64,000 bases of DNA. Source: Halictus rubicundus. Taxonomy: Eukaryota; Arthropoda; Insecta; Hymenoptera; Halictidae. The notes under the pieces were generated by a model. That model ran no database searches, had not been told where the DNA came from, and was given only the letters and a program-made list of their open reading frames with translations. The stretch spans positions 372,001-436,000 of the forward strand of contig NW_027488640.1 of assembly GCF_050948215.1 (NCBI RefSeq). The letters run 5' to 3'. This document shows positions 1-9,016 of this stretch, piece by piece; the first letter of the stretch is position 1, and every line of letters begins with the position of its first letter. The position numbers and the translations under genes were made by a program.

Positions 1-171
1 GTGGGTGGCGAGGGGGCGTGGAGGGGGTTCGCCTCCTTCTGTGAGCAGATAATGCTGCAGAAGGAGGCTGCGGAACGGGACCGTGAACGTAATCACGATC
101 CCGGCCGACGGGGGGAAAGGAGGCGACGCAGGGCACGCCCGGACGGCGTGCCTCCGTTGCGGCGCTTCTAA
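1..171 (+). pseudogene. R1-clade ORF2, C-terminal remnant
   Basis: Frame 1 reads into a TAA at 169-171. The residues ASFCEQIMLQKEAAERDRER match the C-terminal tail of the R1-like ORF2 at 14287-16129 (ASFCDEVMKQKEAAERARER). Only the tail after the C-terminal zinc knuckle is in the window; the rest lies upstream. The domestic relatives in this window are all decayed, so I treat this as a fragment. Orientation is plus, opposite to the nearby 28S and R2 pieces. Confidence 0.75.
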
Positions 172-322
172 CGGCGGCGTGGGCGCCCTTGGTGTTCTCG
201 AGGCGTGGGACCGATGGTCCCTGTTTCGGCGTCGACCGACAGTCGGAGCAGCCTGATGCCGGGACCACTCAGAGTTGAGCGCGCAAAGGAATCCACAGGA
301 TGGGTCAGTGAGAGGTTGAGAC

Positions 323-500
323 AGAGAGAGAGAGAGAGAGAGAGAGCTGATATTAAACTGCACTTTATTGATCGCAGACCGATCACAGGCGGCACGACCG
401 GCCGGTCACTCGCGAGCGATGGAGAGAACGAGAACGTCGCGAGCGCTAGAGAGAGAGAACGAGAACGTCGCGAGCGCTAGAGAACGAGGATGTCGCGAGG
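323..500. repeat. (GA)n microsatellite and 31-bp tandem duplication
   Basis: A run of GA dinucleotides covers 323-346. Further right, a 26-bp unit beginning GAGAACGAGAACGTCG occurs at 424-449 and 455-480 (period 31) with a degenerate third copy from about 483. Confidence 0.85.
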
Positions 501-985
501 TGCGCACGGTCGAGAGAGAGAGAGCGCGATCGAGAATCGCGAGCCGGCGGATGGACAGATATCTTGCGCGTGCAGATTTCTGCCGTCGGAACGCGAAACG
601 GAAATCTTGAGCGGCACGAAACGCGTGCCGCCGCGATACGGAAATCTTCAACGCGGGCGACGGAGATCTTCAACGCGCGGCAGAATGCACGTAACGCGGC
701 GCAGAATATTGGAGAAAATACTGCGAACGAGCAGTTCGAGATCGCGAGAGTCTCCGAGCGAGAGATTTTGAAATCTGACCTGAGCGAGACGAGCGCGAGC
801 AGCAAACTAGCGCGAGAAATATGACTGAAGACGAATGTTAAGAGCGTTAAGCAGCGTGATGCGAGTGACGAACATGAAGAGAGCGAGAAGGCACGCGCAG
901 GTGCCTTAAATAACAAGGACCATCGAATGTGGAGCACCGTGATTGGTGCTCCCGAATCGGATGATCCTTGTTTGTCTTGATTTGA

Positions 986-1153
986 AGGATTCAAGCGTTG
1001 AAATTCGGCCAATGAGAAACGAAACTGTTGCTACACGGTGTCGAGCAACGGCGACACGCGTTCTTGCCGCGTGTTGACATACGAGACAAAAACTGTATGA
1101 TACAGCGGTCGCCAGTTGAGACAATAGCCGCCGAATTCCAACGCTTGAATCCT
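986..1153. repeat. Foldback inverted repeat
   Basis: The 24 bp at 986-1009 are the reverse complement of 1130-1153 with one mismatch, separated by about 120 bp. The arms contain GATTCAAGCGTTG. The identity of the host element is unknown. Confidence 0.7.
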
Positions 1154-1179
1154 GAACAGTCCCCTTATACTCGGATGCC

Positions 1180-1535
1180 AACGGCGTCCCCAGGGGCAGT
1201 CGGGCATCCTGGGCGGGGGCCCGGATGCCCATCGGGCGGCCCAATAAGCGGGGAAGGCACCGCGTCGTCCGTTGCGGGGTGCCTTCTGATAGAGTAGGAA
1301 CGGGAGGGGGCCGCGTTCCCCACCCAGGGAGGAATGTTATGGCGGGGGCACACCGGATTGTAATGCGCGCGTGGAACACGGGTGCCCCCAGGAGCCTAGG
1401 GACGGACGGGGAGGAGTTAGTGGGTATACTCGGCATTGCACTCACCTGCCGAAGAGTCCCACATAACCCGGTCCTCTCCCCCCAGGAGGGGCCGGGTATC
1501 CGTAACGAGATTACCTCCTTGGAAAAAAAAAAGAA
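1180..1535 (+). mobile_element. 3' end of a non-LTR element with poly(A)
   Basis: A GC-rich 3' UTR with paired GGGGCC/GGCCCC-type hairpin sequence runs into an A-rich tail (1523-1535) and then directly into TTAGGG repeats. The sequence ACATAACCCGG and the general layout resemble the 3' UTRs at 13803-14280 and 58628-59379, read on the opposite strand. I infer an R1/TRAS-type element. The left boundary is approximate. Confidence 0.55.
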
Positions 1536-1558
1536 TAGGGTTAGGGTTAGGGTTAGGG
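1536..1558 (+). repeat. TTAGGG tract
   Basis: TAGGG followed by three TTAGGG units sits right after the poly(A) tail. It is a hexamer; most insects use TTAGG. It is too short to be a chromosome end and is best read as a target-site remnant of a telomere-repeat-specific element. Confidence 0.85.
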
Positions 1559-1564
1559 AACGTC

Positions 1565-1735
1565 ACGAATCCAACCGCCACGGCGTCCAAACGGTACGAG
1601 TTCAATCGGCACGGCGTCCAAACGGCACGAGTCGAATCGGCATGGAGTCCAAAAGGAACCCGTCCAATCGGGACAGTCTAATCGGGACGTGTCCAATCGG
1701 TCGGAGTCCAACTGGGCATCACCCGTCCAGGTCCT
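1565..1735. repeat. Degenerate minisatellite (GGCGTCCAAACGG family)
   Basis: Repeated words such as ACGGCGTCCAAACGG and GTCCAATCGG recur about every 15-30 bp. The same array, in the same word order and reverse-complemented, lies at 47823-47950. Confidence 0.8.
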
Positions 1736-1804
1736 ACCACGTGGAGGAGGGGTTGGTGCGACAGGGTTTTACCATGATATAAGTCCCTGACGCTTATAAG
1801 ACCC
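1736..1804 (-). other. Possible R1 5' end, start only
   Basis: On the minus strand this DNA begins exactly where the 28S sequence stops at the known R1 insertion point, which suggests the 5' end of an R1 element. Only about 60 bp precede the minisatellite and nothing codes for protein, so the assignment rests on position alone. Confidence 0.35.

Positions 1805-1878
<74 letters not shown>
1805..1878 (-). rRNA. 28S rRNA fragment between the R2 and R1 sites
   Basis: On the minus strand this reads TAGCCAAATGCCTCGTC onward and ends in TGTCCCTATCTACT. From knowledge of insect 28S, TAGCC is the base just 3' of the R2 insertion site and TGTCCCTATCTACT is the 14-bp target duplication of R1. The fragment is 74 bp, the known spacing of the two sites. 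It looks unmutated. Confidence 0.93.
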
Positions 1879-2597
1879 TGAAATAGTTTATTAGCAAATT
1901 CATTATCCATGTTCCGCATGGAGACGGTTACAAAAACAAAAAGAAATTATATTTATACATGTAAAGAAGATATATCTCTTTAATTTGAATTTAGCGGCAT
2001 GACGCCGGGTCTAGTAAGATCGGTATGGTAGAGAACATGCGGACGAACAAATGTAGAAGATTCAAGAACGTGACCACGTGTGCACAACGAATAGAAGAAG
2101 ATTAGAGAAGACAACAGAGACAGATAAAAAGGGATCATTAAAAGAAGTGATAGTAGGAAGGAGACGATTAGAAATAACTTAAATGTCGTTTCTCTTTTGA
2201 CAGGTGAACGAAATAAAATGTAAATAATGTAAATAATGTATATAACTTGTCATAATAAATGTAACCTCTTTTGACAGGGCAACGATCAGTGGTTATTTTT
2301 TAAAGAGATCTCCCGTAGGATTTAGAAGAATCTTATATACATGAGAATAAGAAAAGAAAAGAAAAGAAAAAAAAGTTAAATATAGTATAATATAATATAA
2401 TGTAAGTAATGTATATAATAGTAAGTAGATAACTAATTCAATATATCCTTTAACATTGATAGCTCGCATTGATTGACAGTTTTTGTACTCTAATGATTCA
2501 AGATCGGTAAATTGTAATCATTACAGTAAATTATTTAGGTTTTATATTTCTAGTTCATTTTATTTTATAATCTGTTTGTGTAATTTATTTTCTTCTG
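1879..2597 (-). other. R2 3' UTR, AT-rich
   Basis: No ORF. It holds A-rich simple sequence (about 2345-2375, GAAAA units) and GTAAATAAT repeats near 2215-2245. It ends at the 28S TAGCC junction without a poly(A) tail, as is usual for R2. Confidence 0.65.
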
Positions 2598-2851
2598 TTA
2601 CCGGTTGCCATGCTGATTGTTGGAGCGTCTTCTGAAGGGCCCTAAGTGGTGCATTCTCACTGTTGTCATTTTCATGAATCTTCTGAAGTTTAGGTAGGAT
2701 CCCATTAAAGCTCTGGTTGTTAGGCCTCGTCTTAAGGATTTCGATATGCCGATATTCCTCAGGAACTCATCGGATAGTCTCGACCATATCCCTCTCCATG
2801 ATATCGTTGCTGTGGACACTTTGATGCTGCTTCTGTTAGTGTGATTTAAGT
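2598..2851 (-). pseudogene. R2 ORF2, extreme C-terminus
   Basis: The minus frame reads ISWRGIWSRLSDEFLRNIGI followed by RALMGSYLNF. SWRGIWS followed by a hydrophobic turn is the C-terminal signature of R2 proteins, downstream of the endonuclease. The frame stops at 2598. It is separated from the rest of ORF2 by an LTR fragment, and the CCHC and nuclease segment between them is missing. Confidence 0.8.
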
Positions 2852-2995
2852 TGTGACGGGTATCCGTCGGGGTGGAGGAAGTGCCGACTCAGCCGGCTGC
2901 CAGGGGTCGGTAGTGCGTCGAGGAGGAATGAATATTAGTCGGTTTCTGGTGTAATAACTCGTGTCTTTATTGTCGGTGCTCGGCATAGGGTGTTT
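2852..2995 (+). repeat. LTR fragment (TGTGACGGGT family)
   Basis: It starts TGTGACGGGTATCCG and matches, in reverse complement, the right end of the LTR at 13312-16410 for about 140 bp (shared: CGACTCAGCCGGCTGCCAGG). The far end and any TSD are not recognisable. It replaces the R2 endonuclease region. Confidence 0.75.
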
Positions 2996-3011
2996 TGCGA
3001 ATTTCTTCTGT

Positions 3012-3364
3012 TCCCTCTAGTGGTTCTCATTCTGGAAGGTAGTGCATTTATCCTTACCGCGTGATATTTTATCCAATCTCTCGCTGGGATTGCAATATAT
3101 GGATCTACAACCCAGCTTGTGGATGGAGTCGCTTTCGATGCTTCCCGTAGCTCGTGTCCGTCAACTTGCTTGTAAAGTTTTTGGTCCCATTTGTCGTCTT
3201 CCTTTGCATGTATTCTTGCCCATTTTAGACGTTTTTCTAGGGTTTTGTGGTCCGCTATTTTACTGGCAAGCTCGAAGGATGAGTTTGTGGGTGTCGGGTG
3301 TAATGACGGAGACTGGTGTTACGTTGGCGTACTTCTTTATTCGTCGGTGGACCGTCGACCGTCC
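3012..3364 (-). pseudogene. R2 ORF2 fragment (linker after RT)
   Basis: Two minus frames joined by a shift near 3275 carry ARDWIKYHAVRINALPSRMR and TTRG, the conserved stretch before the R2 CCHC knuckle. The fragment continues, in R2 sense order, the RT part at 7758-8452. Gypsy-A separates them, so Gypsy-A landed inside R2 ORF2. Confidence 0.78.
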
Positions 3365-3566
3365 TGTACCGATGTTCGCGAGCGAGTGTCGATCGCATGC
3401 CTTCGACCGACCAATTCTCCCTCGCGTCAGTCGATTGTTTAACAGATGGCGACCGTCCCCGAAGCCGATCTTCACGTGTTTCGCTGCGGCTTTCCGAGGA
3501 CGGTCGCCGCCGCGTATACAATGTATGTTGTCGGTGGTCGGCGTGCTCTTTGCGCGGGCCGCCACA
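3365..3566 (-). repeat. Gypsy-A 3' LTR
   Basis: 202 bp, TGTACCGATG to GCCGCCACA on the plus strand. I see one difference from the 5' LTR (GCGAGCGAG versus GCGATCGAG). Confidence 0.93.
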
Positions 3567-3680
3567 TCACCACCCTTGGTGAAATTAGGGGTTCGCTCGC
3601 TTTTATTTATCGCTACAAGTTTACTATTTACAATACTATATACATTGTTGCTTACAAACTACTTACACTAATGACTAAAT

Positions 3681-6600
3681 CTAAGGAGTCGCCGCATAGT
3701 GGTCGGGAAAATGAACGCGCCTTCCCGATCTTGTGGAGCGTTCGATTTGCTCCCCCGTACTGGGGACCGGAGCATCGCTGTTGACCCCCCGCGGCGAGGG
3801 CCTGTCCGGTGTACCCTGCTCGTCGTCGTTCAGCAGGTACGCGGGTTTGAGGCGATCTAACGACACCGGAACCACTCGATCTTTAACGCGAATGTTAAAG
3901 TGTTTCGGGTGCCGCTCAATCACCTCGTAAGGACCGTCGTACGCAGGCTGCAAAGCACTTTTCAGTGCGCCGTGCCTCACGAACACCTGCGTCGTCGTAT
4001 TGAGGTCCTTGAATACAAATGTTTTCTTTTTTCCGTGGCGCGTTACAGGCGTCGGACGCAACCCACGGAAATGTTCGCGTAATCTCGCGATGAACGCCTC
4101 GTCGTTAACGTTCGCGTCTCGCCGGTCTAAAAGAAGCTCGCCCGGTAGGCGAATCGGTTCGCCGTAAACCATTTCGGCGGAGGTCGCTTGAATGTCCTCC
4201 TTCCAGGCGGCTCGAATGCCCAGAAGGACGATCGGCAACGCGTCGGCCCAGCTGTCCGCGTGGCAAACGATTGCCGCTTTCAGCTGGCGGTGGAATCGCT
4301 CCACCATGCCGTTTGCCGCCGGGTGGTACGCGGTCGTACGGTGGTGTTTCGTACCGATAAGGTGCGACAACTGCTTGAACAACGCAGATTCAAATTGTCG
4401 CCCTTGATCGGTAGTGATTCAGTGGGGTGTACCGTATCGGGCGATCCACCCCGAAAATAACGCGTACGCCACCGTCTCGGCGGTGATGTTTTCGACGGGG
4501 AACGCCTCCGGCCAGCGCGTGTAACGATCAACGCACGTCACGCAGTATCGATATCCCCTCGACATCGGCAACGGGCCTACTATGTCCACGTGGACGTGTT
4601 CGAAACGCGCCGAAGGAATTCGAAAAGTACCGACCGGAGCAGACACGTGTCTACCCGTTTTCGCCCGTTGGCATGGTACGCACGCTCGTGCCCAGGCTTT
4701 GCAATCTTTTTGCATACCTGGCCAAACGAATCTTTGTGCGACCAATTTCGCGGTCGCCTTGGCACCGGGGTGCGCAAGATTGTGTAGCGACGTGAACACG
4801 TGTTCTCGGAACTCCCTCGTTACGAATGGTCGTAACGCGGAAGTCGAAACGTCGCAGTACAACTCGGTGTTGTCGCTCGGTAAATCTATTTTCTTGATAT
4901 TAAGAGAGGAGTCGGGTGATCGCAGGAGCGTTCGGAGCTCCTCGTCCTCTCGCTGCGATTTCGCGAGTTTCGCGTAATCTATCGCGGTAGAGATCTCCGC
5001 TATCCGGGACAGAGCATCGGCGACCACGTTGTCTCGACCGGCCACATGCCGAATGTCGGTTGTGAATTGGCCGATGAGGTCCAGATAGCGGAACTGTTGC
5101 GGCGTATGTTTTTCGGGGCGCTGCGCGAACGCGAAAGTTATGGGCTTATGGTCGGTAAAAACCGTGAATTCGCGACCCTCGACCATATGCCGAAAATACC
5201 GTACAGCCTTGTATATCGCGAGCAGTTCCCGATCATACAGACTGTATTTGCGCTCGGCCGCCGTTAACTTCTTTGTAAAGAAAGCCAACGGCTGCCATTC
5301 GTCGCGTGACCGCTGCTGCAACGCAGCGCCTACCGTGAAATCCGATGCGTCGCTGAAGATCGCAAGGGGCAGCGTGGTGTCGGGATGGGCCAGAAGAGCT
5401 GCGTGCGCCAGGCTTTCCTTGCACCTCTCGAAGGCCTCGATTCGCTCCGGAGTCCATGTCACCGGTGCTCGTCCCTTCACGTTACCCTGGAGGGCCGCGT
5501 TGAGTGGCGCCTGCATCTCGGCGGCCGTTCGCACGAATTGTCGATAAAAGTTTATTACGCCCAGAAACTGTCGCAGCTCTTTCACCGTTTCCGGGCGCGG
5601 GAAAGTTCGAATCGCTTCGACTTTTTCTGGAAGCGGTCGGGTACCGTGCGCGGACACTGCGTAGCCGAGAAACGTCACCTCCGGTGCACCGAACACACAC
5701 TTAGCACAATTGACGAGCACCCCGTACTCGTTTAGGCGGGAAAAAAGTTCGCGTAGGTGCTCTTCGTGTTCCTCGACTGAGCTCGATGCGACCAGAATAT
5801 CGTCTATGTAAACATAGCACCAGTCGAGGCCGCGTAACACTTCGTCCATGAACCGCTGGAATGTCTGCGCTGCGTTGCGAAGTCCGAAAGACATCCAGGG
5901 GAATTCAAACAGACCAAACGGGGTCGTGATCGCGGTTTTCGCGATGTCCTGCGGGTTCACCGGTATCTGATTGTATGCGCGCACCAAGTCTATCGTAGAA
6001 AACACGCTTTTTCCCCCCAAGCGCTGCGCGAAATCTTCGATGTGCGGCACCGGATATTTGTCCGCGATTGTTCTCGCGTTTAATGCGCGGTAATCCCCGC
6101 ACGGTCGCCACTCGCCGCTTTTCTTCGGTGTCAGGTGTAGGGCCGATGACCAACAGCTTTCGGATCGGCGCGCTGTTCCGTCCCTCACCATCGCCTCGAA
6201 TTCCGCCTTAGCGATGCGGAGTTTATCCGGGGCCAGCCGACGGGGCTTGCACGATACCGGCGGGCCTGGCCTCGTCCGGATGTGGTGCTTTGTCGCGTGT
6301 TTGGCCGTGCGGTGTCCTCCCGACGGCCGCGTGAGGTCCGGGAATCCCGTGAGGATCCTGTGGTAGGTGGACTCACCGGAAATCGCCTTCACGCTATCGG
6401 CACAACACGTCACTATACGACCAGCCGCCGACAGCGTCGTGACACCGTCTATTAGTTTTTTCGCGCGCATATCAACTAGGAGTCCGTAGTGGCTCAAAAA
6501 ATCGGCGCCGATTATCGGGGTTGTAACGTCCGCGATCACAAACCGCCACGAAAAGTCCCGACGCAGGCCGAAGTTCAACGCGAACCTCACGGAGCCGTAC

Positions 6601-6785
6601 GTCGTGATCGTTGAACCGTTCGCGGCGTAAAGTTCATATGCCGTCCTTTCGCGTGCACCACTCACGCGCGAACGCGGGAAAACGCACAGGTCGGATGCTG
6701 TGTCCACCATGAAGGTGATTTTTGTTGTCCGATCCGTCACGAACAGGCGGCTTGGGGCCGGCGCAGAGTCGTTCGCCGCCATCAT
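3681..6785 (-). pseudogene. pol: Gypsy-A pol (protease, RT, RNase H, integrase)
   Basis: Minus-strand reading order is protease (VDTASDLCVF, so D-T-A rather than D-T-G), RT with YIDDILVAS, RNase H (FSDASDFTVGAAL, TDHKPITF, VVADALSR), then integrase with HHCC (CVPCQRAKTG) and the DDE core. A single in-frame TGA at 4419-4421 splits the integrase between its first Asp block (HVDIVGPL) and TTDQG. Frames on both sides agree, so this looks like a CpG-type C-to-T stop. The C-terminus ends in an RSGRRVHFP tail. Confidence 0.92.
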
Positions 6786-6794
6786 CGACGCCCT

Positions 6795-7461
6795 TCATTC
6801 GCGAGGACCGCGCGACTTGGACCGCGCGCGGCGAGTGTCCATACCGACGCGAAGGGCCGCGATTTCGCGGCGGAGTTCCGCTATCAACGCCTGGGTCTCG
6901 TCCATTCGACTCGTCGATGCGGCGTTGACCTGCGGACGAGACCTCGATGACGGCATCGGCGAGGGCCGCGAGGTCGGACAGCGGGTCCTTCCGTCTCGTC
7001 ACCAGCACAGTTTGTACGTTCGGTGGCAGCCGCGCCATCCACAGAGTCTTCAGGAACTCGTCTGTCACGGCACCCGCGGCGAGGCCCTGCAGGCGTCGCA
7101 GGAAGACGGAAGGCTTCCGGTCCCCGATCTCCTCGTGTTCCAGCAGGTTTCGGATGTCCCGTTCCTTGGAATCCGCGATGCGCCGTATGAGCTCCGTCTT
7201 GAGCGTTTCGTACATATTGCTCTCCGGCGGGCTGCCGATAATGTCGACCACTACGTCAGCGTACTTGTTCTCCAAGTTCGCTGTGACGTAGTGGTACTTT
7301 GTGACGTCCTGCGTGATCCCAGACAGGACAAACTGGGATTCCAATTGCTGGAACCATATTCGTGGGTTCTTTTCCCAGAACGGTGGGATTTTTATGGCCA
7401 CTCGTGCTACGCCCGCCAAGGGTACGACGTTGGCGTTACCGGGCACTAGCGGGTCAGTCAT
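6795..7461 (-). pseudogene. gag: Gypsy-A gag
   Basis: Starts at ATG 7461. The residues IPPFWEKNPRIWFQQLESQF and DPLSDLAALADAVIEV mark an arthropod Gypsy capsid. Near 6915 the frame must shift to keep the coiled-coil tail (ALIAELRREIAALRVG) that ends at the TGA 6795-6797. No zinc knuckle. The pol frame overlaps. Confidence 0.8.
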
Positions 7462-7555
7462 CGCTGCGTTCCGTAATTAATTTTTTTTTTATGCACCCGA
7501 ACTGCACACTACCGCGGTTCACTCTGCCTTTGCGCGACAGATCACGTCGGGGTCC

Positions 7556-7757
7556 TGTACCGATGTTCGCGATCGAGTGTCGATCGCATGCCTTCGACCG
7601 ACCAATTCTCCCTCGCGTCAGTCGATTGTTTAACAGATGGCGACCGTCCCCGAAGCCGATCTTCACGTGTTTCGCTGCGGCTTTCCGAGGACGGTCGCCG
7701 CCGCGTATACAATGTATGTTGTCGGTGGTCGGCGTGCTCTTTGCGCGGGCCGCCACA
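7556..7757 (-). repeat. Gypsy-A 5' LTR
   Basis: 202-bp partner of 3365-3566. Directly inside it (minus strand) lies GGACCCCGACGTGATC, the place of the primer-binding site; I could not assign the tRNA. Confidence 0.92.
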
Positions 7758-8452
7758 AGTTTTTCATGCTCCCTACTCTTCTTTGGACTAAGTTTGGAAA
7801 TTTTGTGTATAAAGACATAATGCCCATCCCGCCTTCTTTTACCCTAGTGTGAAAATAGGCTATGGGTACATCCATGGGAAGATGTAACCATTTTCTTGCG
7901 TATTGTCTTACTAGTCGGTCCAGTTTCCTTAAGGTGACGTAGTTTATTCTGCCTAGTACCATATTGTGTAGAAATCTTGGTAAAAGATACGTTTTTAATA
8001 TTATTAGTCTTTGCTGAGGCTTCAGCGGGGCTTTGCTTATCCTTTCCAGGTAGGTTTCTATATTAAATTTCTCTTTTGCGGGTCCACGTACTGTGAAGGT
8101 GACGCCTAGGTGTTGCCATTTATCCAGGACACCAATTTGAGGTATGGTATTTCCTTCGATGTTAAAAATTTCTTGTTCTATAATTTTCATTTTCTTTTCT
8201 TTCCCAGATGGAATTAGGGAAAGGCATTTACATTTGCCGGGCGCAAGGGCGAGACCATGCTTCCCCATTTTCGTTGTGACCTCATTGATTAGTGTCTGCA
8301 GGCCTTCCTTGGTACTGGCTATTAGAATCAAGTCATCAGCAAATGCTGAGGCATTTATCATCAGATTTAATATTTCGTATCCTATAATTAGCGAGGTTGC
8401 TTTGATTATTTCGTCCATTACCAAATTGAAGATGTTTGATGACAGTGGGTCA
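7758..8452 (-). pseudogene. R2 ORF2, RT palm (FADD) and thumb
   Basis: The minus frame holds QGDPLSSNIFNLVMDE, the catalytic FADDLILIAS and LDRLVRQYARKWLHLP, typical of the R2 clade rather than R1. The catalytic Asp pair is intact. The segment is cut on one side by Gypsy-A and on the other by the solo LTR. After removing the LTR and one TSD it is in frame with 9022-11160. Confidence 0.9.
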
Positions 8453-8457
8453 CCCTG

Positions 8458-9016
8458 TGTTTGGGATTTGCTGCGAGTGGCGTCAGATCTCGAACGCGAG
8501 ATCCACCGCTCCGCCCCACTATTGGCAGGTGATCGTGTCGCCGCGAGATCGACGGTCGATCGACGGCGAGTCGTGCCATAGGCTGTCGCCGCCGGATAGA
8601 TTATCGACGCCGCTAATAGAAATTCTATTGGCCCGGGTTCAAATTCGGCAAGTCATCGTTCCGGCGGTGATAGAAAACCGCTCGCGACTCGCCGACGATC
8701 AGATCGTCAGTTCATCTCCAAGCGTTAGCATTCGAAATCGTTCTTATCTTCAATCGTTAATAAGTAGCTAAGACGTCGTGCGTCGTGGGACCGGTCTAGC
8801 TACAGCGATTCGGTATCTGGATTCTCAGCAGCTCAGCTGAGAATAATTCTGCAGTTTCTCGGTTTCATACATTTATTGTAACCTGAAGTCCAACCGGGCA
8901 GTTGGCTTCACCTTGTACATATTCTTTGTAAAGTTCGTAAGTGACGAACCGCTAGCCGGTAGAATAAAGTGCTCGTCCCGTACAGCAGAGTTTATTCTTC
9001 GTTCCAATCCGTAACA
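8458..9016 (+). mobile_element. Solo LTR in the R2 RT domain
   Basis: 559 bp, starting TGTTTGGG and ending CCGTAACA, flanked by the 5-bp duplication CCCTG (8453-8457 and 9017-9021). It interrupts the RT between the VRQG and DPLSS motifs. AATAAA near 8963 on the plus strand suggests plus orientation. There is no internal coding region, so it is a solo LTR left by recombination. Confidence 0.93.

Larger units (their letters stand above)
172..1179. other. Purine-rich, non-coding stretch
   Basis: No ORF here resembles a protein; the frames are Arg/Glu/Ser-rich products of low complexity. The first part is probably the 3' UTR of the R1-like remnant. An AATAAA on the minus strand (363-368) hints at an LTR or transcript end in that direction, but I found no terminal repeats to support it. 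Confidence 0.5.
3365..7757 (-). mobile_element. Gypsy-A LTR retrotransposon, decayed
   Basis: Two 202-bp LTRs (3365-3566 and 7556-7757) of near identity flank gag and pol on the minus strand. LTR ends are TG..CA. A purine-rich tract AAGGGTGGTGA precedes the 3' LTR on the minus strand. No env. Flanks CGTCC and AGTTT do not match, so no TSD is visible and one flank has probably been altered. Confidence 0.93.

Noticed and set aside
205..1012. Several overlapping ORFs in the purine-rich stretch
   Set aside because: Low-complexity translation of GA-rich DNA in many frames; no domain or start context.
1536..1558. A true chromosome end
   Set aside because: The tract is three units long and lies inside the window between unrelated sequences, as do the other TTAGGG tracts.
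3042..3671. Plus-strand ORF of 209 residues across the R2 and LTR joint
   Set aside because: It is the shadow of R2 ORF2 on the minus strand and of the Gypsy-A LTR.
3360..7762. Target duplication for Gypsy-A
   Set aside because: Flanks CGTCC and AGTTT do not match, and no shifted pair matches; no TSD is claimed.
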